NCBI GenBank assembly: GCA_003344405.1
Contig: NOWV01000076.1
Coordinates: 248,001-312,000 of the forward strand
DNA from: Trichoplax sp. H2
Lineage: Eukaryota > Placozoa > Uniplacotomia > Trichoplacea
Direction: 5' to 3'
Length of the DNA stretch: 64,000 nt
Shown here: positions 11,822 to 24,092 of the stretch, in pieces
Layout: each line of letters opens with the position of its first letter
Numbering within the stretch: position 1 is the first letter of the stretch
Notes under the pieces: model-generated
Database searches by the model: none
What the model was told of the DNA's origin: nothing
Seen by the model: the letters and a program-made list of their open reading frames with translations, nothing else
Position numbers and translations under genes: made by a program

Positions 11822-13202
11822 CTAATAGCAATATAAAAATGAAGTCATTCGAGTGAAGTAGATTGAACAGAAATTGGGATACAAGATTTTTAAAAACATT
11901 TTCACTCATTTCCACTTTCTATACTATTTTAATAATATTATGTACTTCGAAGTGTATGATAAAGCAATTAACGAGTAGACCCACCAAGACTAATACTATT
12001 GGTTTCACAGTATGACATTTGTACCGATATGGGAAAGCTCTGTAACTCAATTGTAAACAGTTGGACGCTGAACAACTGATTTATTTCATTAATTCACTTC
12101 AATGCCATACTGCAACTGCTTGTTACTACAACCTACTAATCAACATGGAGACCAGCATGGTAGGATTAAGTGTATACAAATACCCACCACTCTGGATATC
12201 ACATCGGTCTCAACCATGTTGATCCTCCTACTCTAATGTATTCTTGGACGGGACAATGATGACATGCGATACCGTGTACGTCTACGTCTATCAATAACAC
12301 TCTCGGCCACAACATGTGACGTTCAGAATAACAAGTCCTATTTGCAGAGATTCTGTCCAACTCTAGTATTTCCTATTGAGATCAATTTGCAATTTGGCAT
12401 GTAATGCGACGATAGGCACAATACCGTAAGTTATAACTTTATTCAATATCGCTAAGCCACTGCTGTAGTCGATTTCTGATACACTTGTCCTTTGTTCTAC
12501 TGTATACTGTACATACTGTGATGATGGTTGATATGATATCTGTATCGTGTAGGCTGTAGGATAGGAATTGTACTAGCAAAACGATTGCATAGGATAATTC
12601 TATCCGATTGGACCCTCATTGGAGTTGGATGGTAACGTTGGAAACTCGACATGGGTGATGTCATGACGAAAGGCCTAATTCATCCACTGATATACGCATG
12701 AGTAGAGTCTGGCCAACCAAACGCGGTATACAGACGTACAGACATTCATCAAGTAGGTGCAGTAACGATACTGTACTCAGTGTCGAGTATTCTCATAAGC
12801 AACCTACTCGCAGGCCCTAGCATACTATAGACTTGTGGTAAGAGAAAAAAAAAAATCCCTTCCATCCGGAATTCCGTCCAGCTGATTGCAGCGGAGGCGC
12901 TGTCGGTTCTTCATAACGGTTGGGTAGGGGTACCGAAAGTGCAGTTCGCCTATAGTCAATACAGTATGAGGAGGCGCTTGATAAAATGACTGCCAGTGGG
13001 CAAAGGTCTGAATACGTCAGTCATGCGATTGACTATGTCACAGTACTGTACTGCATTGGCGGACAAAAATATGTCTAGTTCAATGAAATTCTTAGACTGA
13101 CTGTGAAATGAGGCAAGCAGAGGTAAAGAGAATAGCGATCAGATCCTTCTAATTTTAACAGAGTTGGAATGATCTAATCTCTTTGGCTGAAAATGATGAC
13201 TG

Positions 13203-13255
13203 TATTATTGTAATATTATTATTATTATTATTATTATTCCCTTATTATTATTGAT
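13203..13255. repeat. (ATT)n microsatellite
   Basis: Interrupted run of about a dozen ATT triplets in the JADE/TMEM165 spacer. Confidence 0.85.
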
Positions 13256-14139
13256 CTACGCATGGATGGTATGGTCTGGTATGCGTGGTTGTGTAGAAGC
13301 CGCTTGCTATCAACATGATTCTCTGTCCATTTTGTAAAGTACAGTAAGCTATAGACAACGTGTATGGAATACGTCTGATGGACGGATCTCTCTAACGCTT
13401 TCTTCTTAGTTTATCATGAAAGATTACAGTGACAGTTGGTGCATTTATTCTACCATTGACAGCGATGTGGGTGATCCAAATCAGTTTCAGACCTAGGCAT
13501 GTTTGGTTGTACTCTACAGTCAGCATACACTTGTCTCTTACCTTTACGCTTCCTACTTCTTCTGTTCGGCATAACCGATCGCGTTAGCAATAACCATTTG
13601 CACAACCAAGACAACGATGTGGGCTAGTGGCGCTGAATTCGCCTGGTGCCCTAGAATTGCAACAAAGCTAACCGAAAAAGGATGATCGCCTTGATGGAAA
13701 ACTCGACAAGGGTTAGACGCCAGAAAACGCTCTTGTTGGACAGCTTTGGAGTTGGACAAGGAGAATGCTAAATGGACTTACTGTATTATGACAAAAGACG
13801 ACTGTCCCAGTGTTGCACCTATCGGTGGTTGGCTTTGACTGCGTAGCTGGGTAGCTAGCTGGCTTTGGAAAAAGCGACACGATACAGACGTCTATCACAG
13901 GCACTAGGCTGGTCGAGTCAATCTAGCATCTGCTGCAAGAGTGCTGCTTCATACTACATTATATGACCCGTCTGCCACGGCTGACGCGCATTTTACGAAA
14001 CTGGCGGCAAACAGAGTACAGTACAGTACTGTATGTTCTGTACAATACGCTGGTTCAGGAAGTACAGTGCTCATGCGCAACCACTTGAAAAAGAAGACTA
14101 TTTTCGAGGGAAAATGACTTCTCTCTTACCGTAAATACG

Positions 14140-15410
14140 AAGCAATAATGTACTGTACTGTACTGTACAAGTGCACACAGACGTGGTACTGGACTTGACG
14201 TTCCAGACCCCATTCTCTCACTGCTGGACCGATAGGCTAACCAATTTGGGGACGAGTAGAGAGAATGCGGTCTGGAACGTCAACTACGGTACCACGTCTC
14301 TGTACGACTTACAGTACTGTACACTAAAATTGGTTGGTCCATTTGGGGTCCGTAACGTCAAGTACAGTACCACGTCTCTGGATTAGTGCTGTAGACGTCG
14401 AGCGATTGGACGTTCGGTATGTACGTTCGTTGTCGGATCGGACGTCGACGAACTGTACAGTGTATACAGTCAGTTTGTATAATCCCACACCAATACTATA
14501 CAGTTTGTACAGTACAGTACAGTAGTACTGTACAAACGTCTTTTACAACACTTTGTACTGTATTTCAGAGTCATGACTACAGTATACAGTACTGTACGCT
14601 GTTACGTACTACTGTATGTACAGTGTATAGTACAGTATAGTCTTACTATACCGTACTACGTTGGTACGTTCAATGAACGTCCGACGTTCAAATTGGACGT
14701 TCGTACGTTCGTTCATTAAAACTGGCTAACGTCCACAGTACTACTCTGGATACTAAAACTGGTTAACCTGTAAACAGATTTGGGTCCAGCAGGAGACAAT
14801 GGGGTCTTTAAAAACGGCACCTACAGTACCACGTCTCTGTACTGTGCTGTACACTCTAATTTGGTTAGTCTACTGTACTGTATGGGTCCAGCAGGAGACA
14901 ATGGGTCCGTAACGTCACCTACTGTACAGTACCACGTCTCTGTACTGTACACTCTAATTTGGTTAGTCTATGGGTCCAGCAGGAGACAATGGGGTCCGTA
15001 ATAACGTCACCTACGGTACCACGTCTCTGTTACACTCAAATTGGTTTCATCGAACGGGTCCAGCAATCGAGAATGAGGCGATAACTAAAACTGGTTAACC
15101 TGTAAACAGATTTGGGTCCAGCAGGAGACAATGGGGTCCTTAAAAACGGCACCTACTGTACCACGTCTCTGTACTGTACTGTACACTCTAATTTGGTTAG
15201 TCTACTGTACAGTATGGGTCCAGCAGGAGACAATGGGTCCGTAACGTCACCTACAGTACCACGTCTCTGTACTGTACTGTACACTCTAATTTGGTTAGTC
15301 TATGGGTCCAGCAGGAGACAATGGGGTCCGTAACGTCACCTACGGTACCACGTCTCTGTTACACTCAAATTGGTTTCATCTAACGGTCCAGCAATCGAGA
15401 ACAAAGTGTT
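14140..15410. repeat. Tandem array of ~110-bp units with a 332-bp higher-order duplication and TACTGTAC words
   Basis: The basic unit contains GGGTCCAGCAGGAGACAATG, then GTCCGTAACGTCACCTAC, TACCACGTCTCTGTACTG and CTCTAATTTGGTTAGTCTA. Three units make a block starting with ACTAAAACTGGTTAACCTG at 14752; the block starts again at 15084, a period of 332 bp, and the two blocks are nearly identical. More diverged units lie upstream (14170-14400). Between them, 14503-14537 is an inverted repeat with 13-bp arms (GTTTGTACAGTAC / GTACTGTACAAAC). Open frames such as MGPAGDNG... reflect the repeat and are not genes. Confidence 0.85.
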
Positions 15411-16019
15411 GTACAACTTGTAGGCCAAGATACTCACTGATTGAACGATCGCATTTCCCATACTTCGATAACGTTTGGCGCATGAATTCAGTATAAAACC
15501 AATTAGAAACGAAATGGGTCCGTCTATTGGACTGGTCGGATGATAAAATGATCGATGTTGGCCGACTGGCTCGGCTTCAAAAGTTAAAAAGTGTTTAACT
15601 AGACGCGTAGTTGATCATTGGATGCATGTTCATTATTGTTTAATAGCGTTTTAGAGTAGTATCGAGGTTGGTGCATGCTTTCGGGCTGAGATTGAAGGTA
15701 AAGCTAGTCAGCAACAGCAGCATTGCCCACAGAGTTGAACGAGTTTACTGTGCCTTGTATTTTTGCCCATGGACTCTACTTGATGCATGATCGCACGGTC
15801 AAAGGGTTGCACTGGCTCTCTCTCAGCCAACATCATCTTGCATCCTTTTCAAATAAAGAAGTAAAACGAGACCAGGCCATAAAGATCTCCAAGGCGAGTA
15901 GCAATCTGGATGAGACAAGAGGTCAAGCAGTGCTCTAGTAGTACAGTAGAAGCTTTCGCAATGGCTGTAAACAAACAGCTGTAGTACTGGTCAAACCGGT
16001 CCATAGAAGCATGTTGACT

Positions 16020-16060
16020 ACTACTGTATGCTACGCTAACATACCGTAGCATACAGTAGT
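16020..16060. repeat. Perfect inverted repeat, 16-bp arms, 9-bp loop
   Basis: The left arm ACTACTGTATGCTACG (16020-16035) is exactly complementary to 16045-16060, so it could form a hairpin or cruciform. It lies about 460 bp upstream of the TMEM165 start and contains the ACTGTA word shared by the other promoter-side repeats. Confidence 0.85.
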
Positions 16061-16521
16061 TAGACTAGGCACTCGTCACGGCTGATCTCATCACTCGACA
16101 GCCAGGGGCTATTGGCCAGTGGGCCAGTCAGTGTCAGCGCTAGCGGTTAAGGGTGTGCTGGTGTTTCCTTTCCAACAAAATGGCGAGCAAGTTCAGCGGG
16201 TTGTGCAATGTTTAGCCTTCAACAGACGATGCTGTAGGCCATCCATTTCCATCGATCTATACCGTTGCATGCACAAAATTAATAACTCAACCACTTGGCT
16301 AACTCAATTAGTGCACTTGAAGCTTGTATTCGTCTAGATTCCCTCTTGCAATTCTCTGCAGCCTAACGAACAGGAGCTAGACACTACTGCACTCGGCATT
16401 TGAAAGCGTTCCGTTTCCATTGCTAACTCCATCCATAAACCGAGACCGCTAAAAGAAATTGGAAATGAACATGATATCACCATGGCCTGGCTTGAGGCTG
16501 GGTAACCAGCCAAGTAAGACT

Positions 16522-19517
16522 ATGTCTACAGCATTCTATGTCATTTTAGCGTTGGTTTTAGTCACATCTTGCTATGGCCAAGATGTCAAAGAACATGAAG
16601 ATCGTCAGGTAAGAGTTGGATATGGAAATAGTTAGACCAGCAAGATTGACGTCTACTAGTGCCCATGCAATACTCGATCCTTGTTTCCAGAACGTTCGAG
16701 CTCAACAAGACTACAGTGATATACCTCTACTCCTCTAGACTTTAGAGAATATAATTGCTTAATCTTGCTATTGAACCTTTTAACCACCAGCAGTAGCGTC
16801 CAAGCATACGTAGGATTAGTCATGACTACTGTACAGTTATAGGCTGCCCATGGAAAATACTTATAATAAACCTTGAACAGAACGATGATCCGTAAGCCGA
16901 TCGATGAAACATTCCTACGAGGATCATATTCCATATCAAGTTATAATGATAAAGTAATCATGAATCAATCGGTTTGTGTTGAAAGCATTGCATGGCTTGA
17001 AATACAAATTATGAACTTGATGCTTCCCAGTAAAGGTGGCATACATTACCATCACCAGTAATGCTTTCCAGCAATGGTGGCATAGTTTACTATCATCATT
17101 CTGCCACATCCGGGTTGAGGATTGAGTAAAGCATCGGTAAATTGCTTGATTCTTTTACATACTGTATTACCATTAAAAGAAAACTAAAATGCGTACACCA
17201 AGCAAGAATGACAATCATAATAATATAACGAATCAATCGATCAGTATTGAAATGTTGCAATACAAACCATCAACTGGACACGGTAGAGTCAATTAGTAAT
17301 GGCGTGATGGATTCCATGTTCTCCAACAACGATGATAATGGCCGATACCAATGATTATATCAACCTGTATCATGAGAATACCGTCGTAGCTGATAGTCTA
17401 GCACAAGGAATAGTTGGCTTATTAGTATTAATCTAAATGCAACTACTGCAATCAATTTCCCCTTCAAATCAACCGGTACATAGTCTACTCAAAGCAATAC
17501 ATTCAAAGAAAATTCACAGCGACATTCTCTTACCATACAGCACAGGACCTAAAAACAAATTTAACTTTCAAATTCACAAATGAATCCATGGGTGTAATAC
17601 CTCGCGATGCTTCATTAGATACTAACTATGGACCATACAATAGTCAAATGGTGAATAACATGTTTTGTAACAGTGATGGCATAAACGCCCATCCTGCAAG
17701 ATGAAAAATACCTTAATCGCTATCACTGTAGTAGTCTAAATAGTCATGCATAGGTGAACAAAATCTAACTTAGCTATCTTTCTATTCATTAATTATAGAA
17801 GGCCGAAATCGAAATACAAGAACAAATCGATGAGGCCATCAAAAACGGCAATAAACAGCAAAAAGACGACGATAACGATAAGGGAAATGATAAGGATAAA
17901 CAAGATGAATCCAAGTCTGCCAATGATCGAGGATTTACACATGGTTTTGTTGCTTCCCTATCCATTATTATCATATCGGAATTAGGAGATAAAACATTCT
18001 TTATCGCAGCTATTATGGCCATGAAATATTCACGTTTATCCGTATTCGGTGGTGCCATCTTTGCTTTAGCAGTCATGACAATCCTGTCCGCATTTGTTGG
18101 CCATGCTGCGGTTTTCATTCCTCGCAAATATACATATTATCTATCGACCTTGCTCTTTGTAATTTTTGGCTTAAAGTTAATAAAAGAAGGGTATTATATG
18201 TCATCGGACGAAGGCCAAGAAGAGCTAGAGGAAGTTTCCGCCGAGTTAAAAAAGCGAGAAGAAAATGTAATATTTCTCTTTTCAATTTTACTCTTTGCTT
18301 CAATCTTGAAAGTTATTCTAGATCCGTGTGTACAATACTTTTTTCCATTGCTGAACGAATCTCACATCATATGCAATAATTGAAACGGACCCTACTGTAG
18401 ATACAACTCATACAACAAAGTTTTAATAGATTGATTGATCGAATCATTCGATCGAGAAAATACGTACCTTACAACTACGACTAATTCTTATCCAAGACTT
18501 TTTACCACTTCAATACGTTGAGCCTTGCTTTCTCTAACATTGCGCCAACAGTGATAAACTTGTCGTGCTTACAACAAATCACTCTTTTCCGTCAACTTTA
18601 TGATATTAACCAACAGATTGAAAGAGTGACTTATAATCGAGATTAACTTTACTACTGTTGTGTAGTCATGATATATGTATGCCAATTCTATAGATACTAA
18701 TGCAGTTATTAACGTGAACTCTCTGTTGACATTCGTTTACAGTAGATTCAATTTACAATCAAATGTTTCATAAGAACTTAGAATCGAAACCCTGTTATAA
18801 TTGCTTGTATACGTGTTAATTACAAATTAGTGATGTAACAAATTGACTAAATTGTAACTACATTTCAAAAAATGAATTCTTGCTTAGATGAATATTGAAG
18901 TTAGTGCTGCATCTACCGTCGATGTTGAATCTGGTGCTATCCGTGGAGCTGGAAGTCGCTTACGAAGGTACTTTCACCTAATTGTGTCTCCCATCTTCAT
19001 CCAGGCTTTCGTATTAACTTTCCTAGCCGAGTGGGGAGACAGATCGCAAATCATGACGATAGTCCTAGCCGCCAGAGAAGTCAGTACTGTAGACTGCATT
19101 AAATAGAGCAGAAATTTGACCTGTGCTATCATAGTAGCTAATTCGTTTACTTTATCTCTCCCACAGGATATTTCTGGAGTGACAATCGGTGGAATCTTAG
19201 GCCACATGCTTTGTACACAACTTGCTGTTGTTGGAGGACGAATGCTTGCCCAAAAAATTTCAGTTAGAACAGGTAAAATTTTTAAATGGTAAATACATTT
19301 TTAGACGGCTTGGGTTAGCTTTATTGGAAATACTCTCTAAGTATTATATAATTTGATCAATTAAGAATTAATTGTTATATCAATGGCAACTATCCGCCGT
19401 ATACTTCTTACACCAACTAATGGCTGTCAATAACTTTCTTTAGTTACGCTGATAGGTGGTGTCGTTTTCCTGCTATTCGCAGCAACAGCATTATTTCAAG
19501 ACCCCTCAAAGATTTAA
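16522..19517 (+). CDS. TMEM165: TMEM165 / GDT1-family Golgi cation transporter, complete, 5 exons
   Basis: Multi-pass Golgi membrane protein (UPF0016/GDT1 family) thought to exchange Ca2+/Mn2+ for H+ and supply Mn2+ to glycosyltransferases. Exons: 16522-16608, 17799-18266, 18888-19079, 19167-19272, 19444-19517; 927 nt, 308 aa (human about 324). Residues 1-20 are a signal-like hydrophobic segment (FYVILALVLVTSCYG). A Lys/Asp-rich lumenal stretch follows, then the two signature motifs of the inverted repeats: SELGDKTFF (Glu about 90) and AEWGDRSQI (Glu about 233), each followed by helices. The central loop is acidic (DEGQEELEEVSAELKKREE). The first intron is 1.2 kb. A polyadenylation signal follows at 19556. 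The gene points away from JADE and is convergent with the LamG-DUF1647 gene. Identity is very secure. Confidence 0.95.
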
Positions 19518-19555
19518 GGTTATACACAAGCTACGCTTGTCGGTATTGACTTTGC

Positions 19556-19561
19556 AATAAA
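19556..19561 (+). terminator. AATAAA polyadenylation signal of TMEM165
   Basis: Canonical AATAAA hexamer 39 bp after the TMEM165 stop codon. A cleavage site would be expected 10-30 bp further on. Confidence 0.6.
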
Positions 19562-21525
19562 AATTGAGTTGACTTTAGTTTCTTATCGTATCTTAAAACC
19601 TAAAAAAATAAATTCAATACAGTGGAAGTAATTTAAAATACGGAATTAAAAATTTTAGAATAACTCATCTGCTCAATAATGATGGGCCTGGATTGCACAC
19701 CGATTAATTAATTATCGTTCTTATGAATCCGATGCATGTGTACAATTATTCGTGTTAGGTGCAATTAAGTAGAATTACTGTATATTTCAATAGGTACTCA
19801 ACATGTCATTATTTACCGAATTATTATTGTTGTCCTTGTATTCCTTGTTAACTTCGACCTCTTATCTCAAGATACATTAATCATTTTTTTAATTACCCTT
19901 AGCTTGCATATGCTATCAGTTATTGTTAGCGTCCATAGCAACCGCTTGGAATTAAAAAATTTTAATGTTACAAAATTTTATATTAAATATAATATTAGCA
20001 ATGATGAATGAAGCAGAATTGTGTAATTATGTAAAGAGAAGTAATCTGCGACTAACAGGATAACTCTAAAAGTCGCAAAACGAGGTAAGAGATGCTATAA
20101 AAAGGAGAGGTACATTGGTGTTGAGACATCCACAAACTTCTATTTTTTTGTAAAAGTCAATCTTAGGTTGATACTATCAACAATTATAATACATTGAGAT
20201 AACAAAAATAAGAACACATTAAATGAATTAGGTTGAAAATATGACAATATTGTAATAACTTGAAGCTTCACGATTTGTTTAGTGTTGCTGTGAATTAACT
20301 AGTTACAAAACCGTTGTACTACTTTTGAATTTATCTATCTAAAATGTATGGTGTGGCAATAAAAGGCCTTCTTTATAAAGACAGAGACAACGTCAGAGCT
20401 TTCTAAATTATCAAACGGTTAGACTTTATTAAAGTAATCATTGCTGTCAACAAGATCGATGATTTGATACTAAAGTAATCGATAGTCTAGAATTATTAAA
20501 AGAAATCATACCCTAGTCTAACGTAATTAAAAGGAATGTCATTGAGTTGTCGTATGCAAATAATTCGCCCGTCTATGAAGGCGTTATAGTTCGATTTGGA
20601 CTGTTCAATTTCAGTGCGCAATTCTTAAAGGAACATATTTCCAATTTGTTGCCTTTCAATGGTAAGGTATCTTTATAAAGTACAATATTTTTCGCGATAT
20701 CATTTTCTCTCATCAAACTACTAGATAGCAGTATAGTGCAATGTTAAAATGAATTCTAATCAGAACATGGTCTTACCAATTTCGAAAACTATGAAAGCAC
20801 TATAAATTAAAATATCTAATCTGAATAAGAGTCTCTAATTTTTTTTCCCATAATAGAGCTATAAATGATCATCTTATTTAATTTACAAATACATAATTTA
20901 TTGATGCACATTAATAGTTCAAATAGAAGAAAATAATTAATTTTTAGTATAACAGTTGTACCACAAGCTCTACTTTAATTTATATAATCTTCAGTAGCGT
21001 CTATCCATGTAGGCGTAATTTATTTTTATCCATGTCATTAATGTCAATACTAGAAACTGAAATGAATTATTGTATATAAATTTATCCTTCGGTTTGAACG
21101 ATCCAAATAAAGAGACTATTTTTGAAATAGCAGCTATACTGTACTCCGAATATCAGGTTATTCAACTGTAGACTAAATTTCGAGTATATCTACAAGGAAA
21201 CATGTAAAAATATGAATATAAGCTATTTGATTGAGAATATACGTAACAGCGTAATTGACATATACAAATTTGATATTGAGTTATTATTATTTGTAAATTT
21301 ATTATCAAAATTTGATGGCGAATTAGTTTATGTTGAATGTTTTCGCTTCTACTGCAAAATCGTCCTGAAATTAAATATTCAAATGTTGACCAATGATACT
21401 TGGCGCAGTCGTATTTATGCAATTAAATAGAATAGAGAGAGAGAAAAAGTCTGTGTTAGGTATACGCATACGTGTAGATATATAAATAATGCTGCTAATG
21501 GTATATAATACAGATATTTATTTAT
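19562..21525. other. Convergent 3' intergenic region, TMEM165 / LamG-DUF1647
   Basis: About 2 kb of AT-rich sequence with no exon, RNA gene or clear repeat that I can support. Small open frames around 21160-21430 lie on both strands over the same bases, as chance frames do. Confidence 0.55.
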
Positions 21526-24092
21526 TTAATGAGGCGTCGATGGATCAAGTGTTATTTGCTTCCCAGATGGCTTTAGAGTTGCTTTTGCTAGACACTTCTT
21601 TGGAGCTGGCAAGGAAATCTCATCATCTGAGCTAGATATAGCATACTTTATCATTTTATTCCAATTTTTTGCATCTTGAGGTATCTGAGTCTTGTAGTAG
21701 ACAACACTTAATGCAGATCGACTAGCAAGATGGCATCCACGATAAAGGGGCGATGGTCGAATATCTCGCGGAAGGCAAGATCCTAAGGAAGCTCCAGTAG
21801 GAAGTATGCAGTCTATATCTGCTGTGCATCTAACCCATTCGGTTACTAATTTGAAAGCATTATTACCAGAAAATATCAGAATGCGCGTATCAATCATAGG
21901 TAATAGTTGATAACTTTTAACGCTTTGATCGAGGGCTTTAATCATTCCAGGGTGTGTGAAAGCTGTCACTGGCTCAAACATTGTTCTACAAATCAATCCT
22001 GATGTTGTTTTGTTAGCTTCTCTAATTAATTTGTTGAATGTTCGCTTGACAATGACCTCCGGGTCCACATAAATAACTGAGCCGTAAGATTGCAAGTTAG
22101 GCTATAGTAGAGGAATGATCAGGTAATAGATCAGTATGTTTACATCACGTATAAAACTACGCTATAATAGAAGTATTTCGAATGCTTGAGCAAGAGTCGA
22201 TAATAAATAATTCTTCATTTTAAAACTACTTTTTATCCCAGTATTTATCATATTCTGTGGAATTGAAAAGCAACTTTTCTTTTACAATATTACGAACATG
22301 AAATAAAGTCTTACCTTAATAATAACTGATCTCCATGCTTCTAATTTCACATTTCTAAAATGCCTAGGATAGTTTGAGATAGGAAAGTCTACTAACTTAA
22401 CATTGCAGTAAGTCCTGATCTAAATATCATACAGACAAGAGCAGATAGTAAACAATTAATATTAGCCTGTATAAATTCGTCAAATTTCTATGTTGTTGCT
22501 GATTAAAAAATATTTACAACTTGTTACTATATTAACACAACTGCCAATTCAGTATTTGCAGGTTATCAAATTAAGTGATACTAGTTTAAAGATAAATTAT
22601 GGTAGTAATGCATGAAAATCAAGACAAAACTTGACTGTTGGCATTCATGGGAATAGATAAAGCATTTGGCATTGTCATATATCACATAATTTCGATTTTA
22701 GCTTAATAAACTCTTATAGGTTCTAGCTTGTATCGGATATTACGTTATTTAGGTCAGTCTAGGTCAATCGATCAAGTAAAGATAGTATCAGATTCATTGT
22801 AATTTGAAGTATGGTATTATTGATCCTATATAAGTAGAGCACCATATTCTACAAAATATCGTTCTCTATATTTATCAGCGACAATTACCATATCATGACA
22901 CAAATTTTAAATGATAACAGTTCTAATAAATAGATTGTACTTGTAATAGCAGTGTCTTTCGTCATTTACTCACAACTTGATATAACTATCAGTATATCAT
23001 TATAGCTTGATCAAGATAGGATAGTCAGTCAGTGAGTTCATTCAATATCTACGATTTATAAAAAGTGCCACCTAATTACGCGCCCTAATATAATATCAAT
23101 ACCTTCGCTTTAGTAGCTGCTTTAAGTCCTAAGTCATAAATGATAATTTCAGTCAGGGGAAGAAATTTTTGGACCGATGCAATTAATTTTTCAACCCGAT
23201 GTACTTGTGATTCATCAATTGCTGTTACAACCGGCGTTAAGGTAGTGCTATCCATATTGGTTGATGAACGATTACTTAAATTGTTGATGTTAGTATTGGT
23301 CGTGGACGATTTACTATAGACAAATTCACTGGGATCCCATTTCCTTCCATTTAAAGTAATATTTGCAATACAACCTCGAAAATCGTGGGCTATAACGAAT
23401 CGATGCAATTTAGAATAGAATCGTTTTGGAATACCACCAACGTAAAGACCAGATGTGCTATCCACTGCATGGACATGATGGGTATTTAATTGAGTTTTAA
23501 CTAAGCGGATACCATCGACACTTAGCTCGGCAATAGCCCCTAAGCGACTAGCGTTAATCCAATGCCATCGGCCATCAGTCCATTGACCATTACCTGGAGC
23601 AGCAGTTAAGAGAACGGTTCCTTGTCCGGCATTGAAGATAAATTCTATTTTTCTCTTCCTTAATTGAATTGCTAGAAAATCCTTGGTTTGCATAGTTTTA
23701 TCCGCTTCATATAACATAACGCCATTTCTTGAGAAGGTACGAAAATAGAAGGAATGTTGTGAGTAATATAAAGATCGCCAAGAAGTGATACGAATTCGAT
23801 TCTTGTTAGGTAATACTAAACTTCCAGCACGAATACATTCATGCGGTTTAATTTCAGGATCGCGAATTCTTTGCGGTGCTTTCCATGGAAAAACGTAAAT
23901 AAAAAATAATATTACCAAGAATGAGAAAAGAATAATCCCTTTACGACGATTAGGTAATGCGATACTGTGATTATTATTGGCGAGAAATGCAGAGATTTTA
24001 TTCTTGGATTCGACCTTATTGGTATTTTTCAGTTTGAAATTACTAAATAACGTATTTGCCCGTGGTCGTGGAGATAATCTTGAATCACTCAT
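21526..24092 (-). CDS. Type II membrane protein: laminin-G domain plus DUF1647 glycosyltransferase-like domain, complete, 3 exons
   Basis: Minus-strand exons 24092-23103, 22419-22315 and 22101-21526; 1671 nt, 556 aa. Residues about 1-50 are basic and cytosolic; 51-67 are one membrane anchor (GIILFSFLVILFFIYVF). A laminin-G/concanavalin-type domain spans about 80-255, with TDGRWHWINASRLG, GLYVGGIP and FRGCIANITLNG. A Ser/Thr/Asn linker follows, then a DUF1647-type domain: VVTAIDESQVHRVEKLIASV, EIIIYDLGL, CNVKLVDF, VKLEAWRSVIIK and LQSYGSVIYVDPEVIV. That pattern (Rossmann-like start, IIxYDLGL, AWKPLII, YGSVxWxD) is typical of the DUF1647/GT-like proteins of nematodes and other invertebrates. 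One anchor near the N-terminus fits a Golgi-resident glycosyltransferase with a lectin-like stem. The donor, acceptor and product are unknown. Frames and phases (all 0) join cleanly. Confidence 0.8.

Larger units (their letters stand above)
11822..16521. other. Divergent region JADE / TMEM165: unfound JADE 5' exon(s) plus repeat field
   Basis: This 4.7-kb spacer should hold the promoter and first exon(s) of JADE (minus) and the TMEM165 promoter. It has higher GC than the other spacers, TACTGTAC words from about 12480 onward, an (ATT)n microsatellite near 13206-13255, and the tandem array 14170-15410. A minus-strand ATG near 12932 opens a short basic frame (MKNRQRLRCN), but I found no splice donor of the right phase, so I do not call it as JADE exon 1. 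Confidence 0.6.

Noticed and set aside
12840-12935. MKNRQRLRCN... as JADE first exon
   Set aside because: Attractive basic start, but no splice donor in the phase needed by the exon at 11821.
14171-15496. Several overlapping plus-strand open frames beginning MGPAGDNG or similar
   Set aside because: They repeat with the 110-bp tandem unit and include translations of TACTGTAC ladders. No start, splice or family support.
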